Shown here: positions 12,930 to 22,500 of the stretch, in pieces
How the letters are laid out: the number at the start of each line of letters is the position of its first letter
How positions within the stretch are numbered: position 1 is the stretch's first letter
Source: Allodiplogaster sudhausi
Taxonomy: Eukaryota > Nematoda > Chromadorea > Rhabditida > Diplogasteridae
Direction of reading: 5' to 3'
Length of the DNA: 64,000 nucleotides
Assembly: GCA_945643635.1 (NCBI GenBank)
Contig: CALZFC010000248.1
Coordinates: forward strand, 7,952,501-8,016,500
Notes under the pieces: model-generated
Seen by the model: the letters and a program-made list of their open reading frames with translations, nothing else
Database searches by the model: none
Told to the model about the DNA's origin: nothing
Made by a program: the position numbers and the translations under genes

Positions 12930-13510
12930 AGGAAGGGGGAGAGGACAAGAGGAAAGTGGAGAGATGAGGGAAAGATTAGAGAGAGAGGGGACAGGGTGTG
13001 GCGGAGAAGGAGAGCGATGCAACATCCGACCTCTCAAGAGCGGAAAGTGACGATGGAATGACTTCTTTAGGAGAATATTTCTCTTTTATACGGACTTTGC
13101 GTGAAGGTTAATGTGATCAAAATGCACGAAGAACGTGGAATATTGGACTTTTCATTCACTTTCATCGAAAATCTCTCTAAATAAAGGGGCTCAAATGTAT
13201 CAGGAATAAAAATTTCAAATTTCATTATCACATGAACTATTCGCTCTACATTCTGTTTATTCAACTCTAGTCACGAACGAGAGTTAACAGTTCATCCAGG
13301 AGTACATTTTCGGGCTCAAAGCAAATAATTTAGGAAAACATCTAATAAGCAGCAAAATATTACTAAAGATGATTGGAGAGATGCTTAAAAATATTTAGAC
13401 TACAGCCTTTAATATGTATATAATAACATTAGTCCTCACTTGTTCACATAATGACAACAACAATATAGTTTATGGTAAAACAATCTCCATAATATGTAAT
13501 AAGTACGACT

Positions 13511-13782
13511 AGATATTCTGTTTAAGACATCCTCTCCATAAGACTCGAGCACTGCATTATTGGGTGCTGCCCTGGGGAATTTTTTTCGATTTCGTTTATG
13601 AAAATTGGCTCACCTTTACAACTCGACGTCCTCTACAACATACCGCACATTTTAATTTTTTTCAGAAAATTCTGTTCGAGAAACAGTACAGTACATGATG
13701 ATAGTGTGGGGGGTGGTGACCTAAATCTGATCTTTGTGCTTTGTATTGTGATCATTGTAGTTTGTGTTCCGTACAAACCCCG
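13511..13782. other. Spacer at the inner end of the left arm
   Basis: Sequence just beyond the inverted duplication. I see no gene or repeat of note. Confidence 0.4.
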
Positions 13783-13892
13783 CCCCTAACGTAAATAAGC
13801 CCCACCCCTAACGTAAATAAGCCCCGACCCTAACGTAAATTAGCCCCGCCCCTAACGTAAATAGGCCCCGCCCCTAACGTAAATAGGCGTAA
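13783..13892. repeat. Tandem repeat, about 24-bp unit
   Basis: About five copies of a unit reading CCCCGCCCCTAACGTAAATAAG with small changes. The same words recur at 14,270-14,290. Confidence 0.85.
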
Positions 13893-13904
13893 CGTAACGT
13901 AATT

Positions 13905-14270
13905 AACCACATTTCGTAATCACAATGACTCACATACATACATGTAACTAAATGACGTCACTCTCTAAATCTATATCTCTCTCTCAAACAAAGCAACCAC
14001 ACTTCAAGGAGACAGACTTAACAATGAATCACTCTTCCGGATCTATAAGCCACGCCCATTCCTCTCTTTCTCTATAATCTCTCACTTCCGTATCACAAGC
14101 TCCACCCATTACATGAATCAAAGAACACAAAAGTCCTTGATTGAGAGAACTCGAACCGGGGACCTTAAAGATCACCCAACAAAGACAGTAAAAAACACAC
14201 TACTTTGTCTTCTTATCAAGATGCTTCATAATTTTCTGGATGCCTGTTGTGGAATGTATAAGTGTACAAC
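13905..14270 (-). repeat. SINE-like repeat, copy 1
   Basis: First copy of a roughly 370-base sequence repeated at 14,378-14,750. Read on the minus strand it carries GGTTCGAGTTC (14,157-14,147), a good match to the RNA polymerase III B box. Its upstream A-box region is altered relative to copy 2. It is probably a tRNA-derived short interspersed element. Confidence 0.55.
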
Positions 14271-14284
14271 GTAAATAAGCCCCG

Positions 14285-14373
14285 CCCCTAACGTAACGTA
14301 ACGTAACGTAACGTAACGTAAAGTAACGTAACGTAACGTAACGTAACGTAACGTAACGTAACGTAACGTAACG
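14285..14373. repeat. (ACGTA)n pentamer array
   Basis: About 17 tandem copies of a five-base unit (AACGT in one phase), with one AAAGT variant. The unit contains the palindrome ACGT. It joins the two SINE-like copies and produces a meaningless repetitive reading frame. Confidence 0.95.
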
Positions 14374-14377
14374 TAAT

Positions 14378-14750
14378 TAAGCTCCAACCACATTTCGTAA
14401 TCACAATGACTCACATACATACATGTAACTAAATGACGTCACTCTCTAAATCTATATCTCTCTCTCAAACAAAGCAACCACAATTCAAGGAGACAGACTT
14501 AACAATGAATCACTCTTCCGGATATCAAAGCCACGCCCATTTCTCTCTTTCTCTATAATCTCTCACTTCCGTATCCCAAACTCCACCCATTACATGAATC
14601 AAAGAACACAAAAGTCCTTGATTGAGAGAACTCGAACCGGGGACCTTAAAGACCACCCAACAAAGACAGTACCAACACACTACTTTGTCTTTTTATCAAG
14701 ATGCTTCATAATTTTCTGGATGCCCGTTGTGGAATGTATAAGTGTACATA
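14378..14750 (-). repeat. SINE-like repeat, copy 2, with tRNA-like promoter
   Basis: Second copy of the 370-base repeat. On the minus strand an A-box-like TAGTGTGTTGG (14,682-14,672) is followed after about 33 bases by a B box GGTTCGAGTTC (14,638-14,628), the spacing of an internal polymerase III promoter. No cloverleaf or acceptor stem can be closed, so this is a tRNA-derived SINE or tRNA relic rather than a tRNA gene. Confidence 0.55.
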
Positions 14751-15100
14751 CCTTTCAACATTTTCAAACATTTTTGCATCGTCATGTAATACTCAAACAT
14801 TTAAAAAATATAATTATTTCAGTGAGTCATGGACATAGAGTCATGGCATTTTTGCATCGTCATGTAATTCTCAAAAATTTAAAAAAAATATATTAATTCA
14901 GTGAGTCATGGACATAGAGTCATGGACATTAACACGAATATTATAAAAGATTATATTGTACACAGTTGTGTAATTAACACAAGCCTATATTAATAATGAT
15001 GTCCACATATACACAATTAATTATTGAACTATTTCAAATGGTTATTTGACATTAGGAAAGTAGAAACTAAATATTTGTGTGAAATATGAAGACGGAGGTT
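14751..15100. repeat. Short local repeats, otherwise empty
   Basis: Two imperfect copies of a unit containing TTTTTGCATCGTCATGTAAT and GTGAGTCATGGACATAGAGT lie at about 14,770-14,845 and 14,845-14,930. The remainder is AT-rich without a coding signal. Confidence 0.7.
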
Positions 15101-15560
15101 CTATACCACCTCATAAAAAGAGCAATTACCACATGACATCAAATTCCTTCCATTCACATCATTCTTCTTCTGATCTGGGTTAGCACAACAAATGACGGGA
15201 TAATAAAGAGAAAGATCATGATTCTGGCAATCTTTGAAGAAGGAATCGCAAGGCTTGCTCAACTGAGAACATTTCCAGAAAGCCTTGCCCTTTTTTTCCT
15301 TAAAATTAGAATAAATTAAAATATTACCTTAACAGTCTGACGGAGACGACGGCAAGGTTTCCCATGTCGCGAGCAATCAGGACGAATCCACAATTCCTCT
15401 TTTTTGATCTCATCTTCCTTGAGAAGCTTCTTTGGAATCTTAAAAATGTAAAGTTATAAAAAATATTTTTGCAAATATAATATCTAACCTTGAAACCACT
15501 TGATTCGCCACCCTTTCTCTTCATATCCTTCTTCAACTCATCATCAACAGTCTGCGTCAT
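15101..15560 (-). CDS. Small GRF-type zinc-finger protein
   Basis: Three exons (15,560-15,489, 15,438-15,328 and 15,298-15,101) join in phase 0 to encode about 126 residues ending in TAG. The introns are 50 and 29 bases, both GT-AG with TTTTAAG acceptors. The second and third exons together give C-S-R-H-G-K-P-C, then GKAFWKC, then CDSFFKDC. This is the CxxHG...FxxC...CxFF arrangement of the GRF zinc finger, which binds single-stranded DNA or RNA in proteins such as topoisomerase III and APE2. The N-terminal part is Lys/Glu-rich and the C-terminal part has further cysteines. An acceptor-like TTATAG directly before the ATG allows an additional upstream exon. The partner and role are unknown; small stand-alone GRF proteins are sometimes transposon-associated, and a Polinton remnant lies next door. 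Confidence 0.7.
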
Positions 15561-15783
15561 CTATAATGAAAGAGTAGGTAATATTATCTCACTGAATTAA
15601 GTAAATTATAATAGGAAAATATATAAGACCACTGGTAGTCAGAGCCTTTATATATCTGACAAAGAATGTTATGAATAATACCACTTAGTCTCTCACTCTC
15701 TCTAACCTCTCTCTCTCTCTCAATCTCTACTAAAAGATGTCCAGAAAAGATTACGTAACAATATCTCACTCTCTTTGCATGTC

Positions 15784-16039
15784 CATTATCCATTAGCCAT
15801 TTACTTATAAATAGAACATTCATTTAAAACGGAAGTTGAAATATTTCGTAACGAATAGATCAAGCATAACTTAGATAAAGATCTGTCTGAGAAAATTGTT
15901 CACAAACAATCCCATTATCCATTAGTTATTTACTTTATAAATAGAACATTCATTTAAAACCGGAAGTTGAAATATTTCGTAACGAATAGATCAAGCATAA
16001 CTTAGATAAAGATCTGTCTGAGAAAATTGTTCACAAACA
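15784..16039. repeat. 129-bp tandem duplication upstream of the ATPase remnant
   Basis: Two nearly identical copies, 15,784-15,912 and 15,913-16,039, each containing TTATAAATAGAACATTCATT and GATCTGTCTGAGAAAATTGT. Each copy carries a TATAAA-like word, so the duplication may double a promoter. Confidence 0.9.
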
Positions 16040-16073
16040 TGTATGAATCAGAAATTTTATCAGAAACTAATAA

Positions 16074-16707
16074 TCTAACCAAAGAGTCACTTACATTACT
16101 TTCCTGCTCATTTGCGGGCCCTCAGGTGCTGGAAAGACCGAACTGTTAAGAAGAATCATTACAGATACAGACAAAGTTTATCATAATGCACCTAAATATG
16201 TTTATTTTTGTTATAATGAGTACCAGCCAGGTTATAATACATTTGCAAATGAGAGAAATGTGACAATGTGCGAAGGATTACCGTCATTGGATCATCTGAA
16301 AACGTTCAAGGAAAAGAAACCTTTAGTAATTTTGGATGATTTAATGGTGCAAATAGATAAGTGGCCAGAGGCTGAAAAACTCTTTACAGTGTGCACGCAT
16401 CACTTTGGTTTGACTACAATAGCTGTAGTTCATAGTTTATTCTATAGTAAGATTATACGCAATTTGCGTATAAATAGCAGTTACTTAATCATTTTCAAGA
16501 ATAATTCAGATTTGTTATCCATTCGCTCTCTCGCTCACCATCAGCAATTAAGACCTACTGAACAAAAGTTTTTCATTCAGTAATTCGAAGACGCTACGTC
16601 ATACATATTTACTCATAGATCTTCACAAGAGTACACAGACAAAATTTCAACTGAGAACAAGTATCTTTCCTTTATCTGAACGTGTGTATTGTGACATTCC
16701 AAAATGA
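16074..16707 (+). pseudogene. Polinton/Maverick-type packaging ATPase, broken
   Basis: The frame contains a Walker A motif (GPSGAGKTE, 16,116-16,142) and a Walker B motif (PLVILDDLM, about 16,319-16,345), with the spacing of the FtsK/HerA-type genome-packaging ATPases of Polintons and related adenovirus-like elements. No ATG precedes the Walker A motif in frame (a stop lies near 16,072), so the N-terminus is missing or shifted. A stop ends the main frame at 16,583. The expected C-terminal part is still readable in a different frame, ending at a TGA (16,705-16,707) that overlaps the ATG of the next gene. That stop-start overlap is a good sign that both once formed one compact cassette. The copy is not functional as it stands. 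Confidence 0.8.
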
Positions 16708-17028
16708 GGAGTGCAAAGTGGAATCATGAAGCCATGAAAAAGATTGAATGCCTTCTTATATCCGATGATTTCAGTAAATGCATACAGGAATTGGATGCAA
16801 ATTCAGTTATTTGTTTAATCGAAGCTATATGCAATATTTTGTATGGTAACGTAAAAATCAATAAAAATTCAAAGAAATCGTTGAAAAAATATGCTAAAGA
16901 AATGAGAAAATTATCATACATTCGTAATATAAGAGAAGCAAAACATACACTGGCTCAGGTTTCCTTATTCCTCTCTTACCCATAATAGCTGGTGTTACAG
17001 CTCAACTCCTTGCAAATGTCATTTAAAA
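16704..17028 (+). pseudogene. Small basic Polinton-associated protein, frameshifted
   Basis: The reading frame starts at 16,704 and is Lys-rich (KINKNSKKSLKKYAKEMRKL). It resembles small basic proteins with a hydrophobic C-terminus that I recall being encoded beside the packaging ATPase in Polintons and adinto-type elements, compared by some authors with adenovirus core peptides. The main frame stops at 16,985. A hydrophobic segment typical of the C-terminus continues in another frame to about 17,028, so there is a frameshift near 16,958. The role in virion assembly is inferred from family context only. Confidence 0.5.
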
Positions 17029-17702
17029 AGACGGTTCTTATTCCTGAAGAGTTAAAACAGTTGTCAACACCTAGAGTTAAAACATTTTTAGAAAATTTAG
17101 AGGAGGAAATTAAACAAGTGTTAACCTCTAACTCTCCGGATGACGAGCGCATGAAGAAATATAATTCGGTATTGCAGAGGCTCATGCAAAAGATTCATTA
17201 CAAACCCTAATTTGAAGGCGAAAGCGCCTGGCAGGATAATTTTTCCGAGTCTGCAACTTATGTAGATACAGCCATTCCTATAAAGCAATCACCTGTTAAG
17301 ATTCAAGCAACTACTTCAACCACAATGCCATCAACTCCGACACATCCCTCCACACCATTAACTGTTGCTCCTCCCTCTGTTCCTGTTGTTCCCACAATTG
17401 ATCATATAAATGCAAAAGTAACGGAAAATGTAAAACCGCTACTTTTACATCTCCACAAATATCCTAATCATTTTAACGTGAATGGTGATGATATAATAAT
17501 AAATGGCATAACTTACAAAGTTAGCAAAATTTTAAAGGATTTATCAAACCCTTGGCGTAGTAAATCAGATCCACCTGATGGTGCTCAAGAATTTGCTGAC
17601 CTGTTAAAAGAGACAAAATTTGATACAAATTTAATCGGTAATCCTACGCGTAGAAATCAGCTTGCTTCTGGGCAATTTATAGTAAAGAAATGGAATCTTT
17701 AG
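17016..17702 (+). pseudogene. Polinton-associated structural or core gene with in-frame stop
   Basis: The frame starts MSFKKTVLIPEELK at 17,016 and runs to a TAG at 17,702, interrupted by a single TAA at 17,208-17,210. The N-terminal third looks alpha-helical and charged, the middle is a Thr/Pro/Ser linker, and the C-terminal third contains DDIIINGITYKVSKILKDL and PPDGAQEFADLL. I recall similar layouts in conserved Polinton genes of unknown function found between the ATPase and the integrase. The stop overlaps the integrase start, again a compact-cassette feature. Confidence 0.5.
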
Positions 17703-18376
17703 CTGAAATATACAGAGATATACATAATCCTGGTGCTTTCGGTAGCGTTTCTCGGTTATATAAGGCTGCTCGAAAGATTGGCCTTAACGTAACCTTGAAA
17801 CAAGTTAAAGCATTTCTACATACAAACGATACCTACACGGCACACTTTCCTCGTAAACTTCATTTAAAGACAAATAAATTACAATGTACTTGGATAGATA
17901 GTGATCATCAGGCTGATCTAGCTGTAATGATGGACTTGAAAAGAAATAATTCAGGTTATCATTACATTTTAGTTGTCGTTGATATTCTTAGTCGTTTCAT
18001 TATGGTTGAACCGTTAAAATTAAAAACAGCTGAACAATGTGCTCAAGTTTATCGAAATATTTTAGAAAGAAATAAACGCATTCCATTCCGTTTGTATACT
18101 GATGCAGGAAAGGAATTTTTAAACTCTAAATTTAGAACTATCTTGTCCACATTCGAGATTGATCATAGAGTTCCAAAAAATCATGCTGTAAAATGTGCAC
18201 TATCCGAAAACAGTATTAGAAGAATAAAATCTAAGCTATATCGGTATTTCTCTGAACATAATACATACAGATGGTTAGATGTCCTACAGGACATTGTTGC
18301 ATCTATTAAGAGAGCCTGTCTGAGATATTCGACCATGGCCATAGCAGAAGATGCAGAGAACAAAAATATTTTTTGA
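17690..18376 (+). CDS. Polinton-type (rve family) integrase, C-terminally truncated
   Basis: A 228-residue open frame. The catalytic core has the retroviral-integrase D-D-E pattern: D in the HQADLAVM block, D in YTDAGKEF, and E in ALSENSIRRIKSK, with 34 residues between the last two. An N-terminal zinc or helical region is short (NPGAFGSVSRLYKAARKIG). This enzyme would insert element DNA into the host genome. The C-terminal part that often carries a chromodomain is missing, and the frame ends soon after the core. The ATG at 17,690 overlaps the upstream stop. I see no capsid, protease or DNA polymerase B gene in the window, so this is an isolated fragment of the element. Confidence 0.85.
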   Translation: MESLAEIYRDIHNPGAFGSVSRLYKAARKIGLNVTLKQVKAFLHTNDTYTAHFPRKLHLKTNKLQCTWIDSDHQADLAVMMDLKRNNSGYHYILVVVDILSRFIMVEPLKLKTAEQCAQVYRNILERNKRIPFRLYTDAGKEFLNSKFRTILSTFEIDHRVPKNHAVKCALSENSIRRIKSKLYRYFSEHNTYRWLDVLQDIVASIKRACLRYSTMAIAEDAENKNIF

Positions 18377-19559
18377 TTTTAATTTTCTTTGCAGGGCTTA
18401 TGTAGCATCATGAGAGCTTCCAAAAAAACTTTTTTTCAAAAAATATTTTGAAGGTATGACTACAGTATGCCTTGATTTACCAAAAATATTCAATTGACCA
18501 TAAAGTTCGTAAAAGCTAACCAAATTAAATTTTGAAAGCATCGTTAGATTCGTCATCTAAAAGCGCATAAAATAGCCTAAACAAGTTTTTCATTAAAGTT
18601 TCATTAAAAGGTCGAAATGAGCATTTATATTATTGGAATGTACCATTAGAGTGCCAAGCCGTAGAAACTACGCGATGAAACCATATCCATTTGATAGAGC
18701 GTCATTTGTTACCCATAGAAAACTGCCTCTCATGTGGATCGTCCTACAAGAACTTACAATGTACGGGGGTGAACACCTCATAGAGTAATAACCTGCAGAA
18801 CAAAAAAAGGCTATAAAATGCGTTTTTCTCGCTCTTTTCAAAATCCAAGGATACCATTGTGTTTATAATTTAGAAATACATAAAAATGTCATACATAATT
18901 TGTTCATACGATTACATTCTCAATCACTTTTTCGGCAAAAACTGTATTTCTGGCCTGCTGGAGAGAGGTTAGCGCATGTAGTCAGAAAACAAAGAAAGAC
19001 TGCGACTAAATTCGTATGCCATGTGAAAGCCCAGTCTTTTCTACGTGTAATATACTATCTTCCTCCCGAATTGTGCTACAGGAAAGTTTCAATATATCCC
19101 TTTGAAGCGCGCACTCACAGTGCGGCCTGCCCAGAAAATCCCCTTTAACCTAGCTATCCGGCTTCATACGCGATATTAGGGGAAGTTTTGCAAAATATCT
19201 CATTTCACATGTCCTATCACACAAAAAACCACGTAGATGACTTTATCTTAGCGAATCTTCGCTATTATTTTCGGCAGATACTCTTTTTGCCTTTTACGCA
19301 GGTGAGGGAAAAGTGCACGTAAGCAGAAAAATATGAAAGACTACATCTAAACGAGCACTCTACGTGCAAACCCAAACTTTTATACGTTGAATTTACTTCC
19401 TCAAAATGTAATTTGTTAACGTGAATGGTTTGATAAGTCCGTTCGAATAGTATAACGTAAATTCTGCTGTATTCGATGTTACTGTCCCACTCATCAAAGA
19501 TCGCTTTATTAAAATAGGGAAGTGACAACTATAACTGATGAGAGTATTTTTTCCTTTCT
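18377..19559. repeat. Spacer with an old tandem duplication
   Basis: AT-rich DNA. Segments at about 18,928-19,065 and 19,267-19,400 resemble each other (TTTTCGGCA..., GTAAGCAGAAAA/GTAGTCAGAAAA, GAAAGACT, CTTCCTC) at perhaps 70 percent identity, so they form a diverged direct repeat of about 140 bases. No coding function is visible. Confidence 0.5.
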
Positions 19560-22500
19560 TTAGAAAAGCTCGTCATGAATTCTCCTCTTTCGTTCCGGAG
19601 ATGTAGTTGTCGCCGTTCTACTTCCGTCGTCAATTGCTCTCTCTTCGGCTGGCTGCTGCTCTTCGCCCAGAATCTCAAGCCCGAGCTTCCTGTAGTGGTC
19701 AAAGGATGTACCCCATTGAGGATCGGTTTTATACTCCAGCTCAATATCCCCTTCCTCTTCGTAGAGTTCGTCGACTGGATCTGATGTCTTCGTTTTCTTG
19801 CGTGATTCTGGAACTTGGTCTGATAACCCATGCGATCTTTTTTTCGCAGTTGCTAGTCGACTAAAGATCGACGCGAGTTGCTGAACTGTCAGAACTTCAC
19901 CAGTCGTGAAACTGAGCTTTCCTGTGTCCGCTTCTCTCTGATTTTTCATTCGCGTATGGGCTTCACGGGGGTCGATCTTCACGCCAGTCCTTGTTCCTTC
20001 GTTGAACTGTTCAATGGCCCATTGTTTTGCCCTTTCGGGAAGCCTTTCATTCTTTTTTTCTCCTTGAGCGCCCATCCTTGGCTAGCAATTTTTCCGTTAG
20101 AATTGTCGTCCACGAAAGATTCAAGGGCATCGTCCACGATAGTAAATACGCTGTGTTGCATCGGTCCTTCCAGCCCATCTGCGAACAGCAGCAGACTGTT
20201 GTCTCGAAGAGTGGCTCGCTCGGCTCTTCCTTTGTGCTTGCCAACGATAATGTGCCTTTCTAAATTTCTCGATTCAATGAATTCCGCGGCACATGTCTCT
20301 TCGGGACACTGAAATAGAAACTGTGTTTCATCAACGCAGACATCAGCATCTTGAGGCATTGTGCAGGCTTCTTGCTCCTCGTGTTCAAGTCCGGTTTCTT
20401 TTTCTGCATTCGTCCTTTGACGCTCTGGTCTCCCGATTTCCCTCCAAAAAGGATGATTATCTTGGCTGACCAAGGCTCCGTCTTCTTGATCGACTATTAG
20501 ATGCCCTTGATTCTTCTTCAGCGTGTCGTATTTGATCAACTTTCCTTGACCAATCTCAGAATGACGATGAACTCTTATTCCATCCGCTTCGTAGAGAAAA
20601 GTGTTCAACTGAGATATTCCGGGAATTGATGAGTGGCTGAGAGAACCGCCTTCAACATGAGTGAGGTGCACGGATACGCCGCGGAGTTCTTTCCCCCAAA
20701 TTATGGCGGCAAAAAACTCTTCAGCGGTTCTGGCGTTGCTTCCGCTGTCAAGGTAATCTCTCACTTTTCTCTTGATTACAGCGGCCATTCGATCGCAAGC
20801 ACTCTTGCCTGCCTGGGCCTCAGAAAACGCGTATTTCTTGATATCGGTCTTGGTATACTTCGAGATTTGCAAGACCGATGAAAGCGTCGCACTGCTCTTG
20901 TAGCACCCTGAAACTTGTAGCTAATTGTTATGATGCAAGGGTATAATTTTTAAGTAAATGTATTGTTTTGAATTTATTCATACCAGCCTGATCTGACCGA
21001 TAGACGACATTCTTTATTCCAGCTTCTCTAAGTTGAGAAACCGTATGGTTCATGATCGCCGTAACGGCGACCGAGTCCTTGAATGGTCATATTTTCGGAT
21101 TTTGTGTTCAATCTATTTATATATTATGCATATTTACCTGTAAGTCGCTCTTCATAATGTGTATGAAAGTATGTTGCTTCAGGACAGATGAAATATTAGC
21201 GACCACATGGCTGACATGCCAACTGATTCCACGCTTCCCGAAAAAATCAGTTGTACTTTCGCGTGCTGCTGCAGGAAGCCATTTCATAGCCCAATCTTGG
21301 GTCACGAGGCTTTCATTTTCCTGCGACAATTTTGTTTACTTATTTATATGTGTATATAGAAGTTACATACCTCCAAGTCTTCGACGATTTTCTTTAGATC
21401 ATTTTCACTGACTGCGACACGGAGCTGATGTTGCTTCATATTTTGAATCTTTCTTCTGATGTCGTAAATTTCCCTCTCGTATCTCTCGAAAATTTGAAGC
21501 TTCTCTGCATTGTGTTGGGATCCACCAGGTGCAATCTCGTTTTGTGCATTCTCGGTGAGCAGTTGGATTGTCGCTTGGAGGTCACCTAATGTTGCTCCAA
21601 CATTTTCACATCGTTCGCAAATCATTCTGTGCTCGTGAGAGAGGTCCTCGACGACGTTATCATCACAGGGCTCCGTGAAGGCGGCATCAGAGGGATCCGA
21701 GAGAGCATGTCGCACACAGTGATCTGCAATTCTTGAGTGCGGCTTGACGTGGAGTTTGAAGTCTGTTCTCAAATATGTCTTTGCTTGAAGCAGCTTGTTG
21801 CGGAGAGTAATAGCCCATGCTCCATCTATATAGTTTCCATCTCGCATTTCATCGACCATATCGAGAGCGCTTTGAAAGGACTGAAAAATATGAGTATATA
21901 AAGCTATTGATTATCAGATGCACTCACATCCATTGCGTCTGCGATATAGAAGTCAACACCATGCAGACTCTTCCGACGCTCTGCTGAGCAAATCTTCAGA
22001 ATACGATACATGGTGGAGTCGGACAGTGCTACGTCTCCCTCGTTTGTCTCTTTCAATTCCCTTCATTAAAAAGAAAGGCACTCTTTAAATGCTTATAACG
22101 AAAGCCTGACCTCTTGTACATCTCAATAATCTCAGTTGACGTATGCTTTCGCAACGTATTACCGAACTCAATGGAAGTACCATCGGAAAGCGTAGATGAC
22201 CGAACACCAAATGGCAAGCTAATCGTAACTTTGTAGCTGAAATTATTATATTTTTTAGCGATTATATCTTATTACTTGAATTTACCTCGTAATGAATTCG
22301 ATAAAACGATTGAGCTGGCTTAGATTATATCGTCTCGGGCGCTTGACTGTTTCATTCGCCTCGTCGAACAGTGATGAGCCGCGCATGGCATACTTCTTTG
22401 CTCTTGTGTAGAAGTATCTACTGAGACCCGGAAGGTAGTGCAGAATTTCGCCAAGCGAAAGTGAGCGAGCAAATAGTGAAATTATATGAAGCCTTTCATT

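Larger units (their letters stand above)
8900..13510. repeat. Left arm of a 4.6 kb inverted duplication
   Basis: The reverse complement of this segment matches about 59,230-63,703, with coordinates summing to about 72,605 in the outer half. The match begins inside the leader exon of the mucin-like gene (GGTCGTGAGATTTC at 8900), runs through the CT/GA tracts at 9.2-9.5 kb and the ET-module gene, and fades near 13.5 kb. The outer half (8.9 to about 11.3 kb) looks essentially identical in both arms. The inner half has substitutions and a deletion of about 130 bases in the right arm. About 45.7 kb separates the arms. Confidence 0.9.

Noticed and set aside
14285..14373. Interstitial telomere
   Set aside because: The unit ACGTA does not resemble the nematode TTAGGC or other known telomere repeats and has no terminal context.
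14226..14420. Frame encoding YVTLR repeats
   Set aside because: It is the translation of the ACGTA pentamer array.
14628..14690. Functional tRNA gene
   Set aside because: A B box and weak A box are present, but no acceptor stem, anticodon arm or cloverleaf can be formed.
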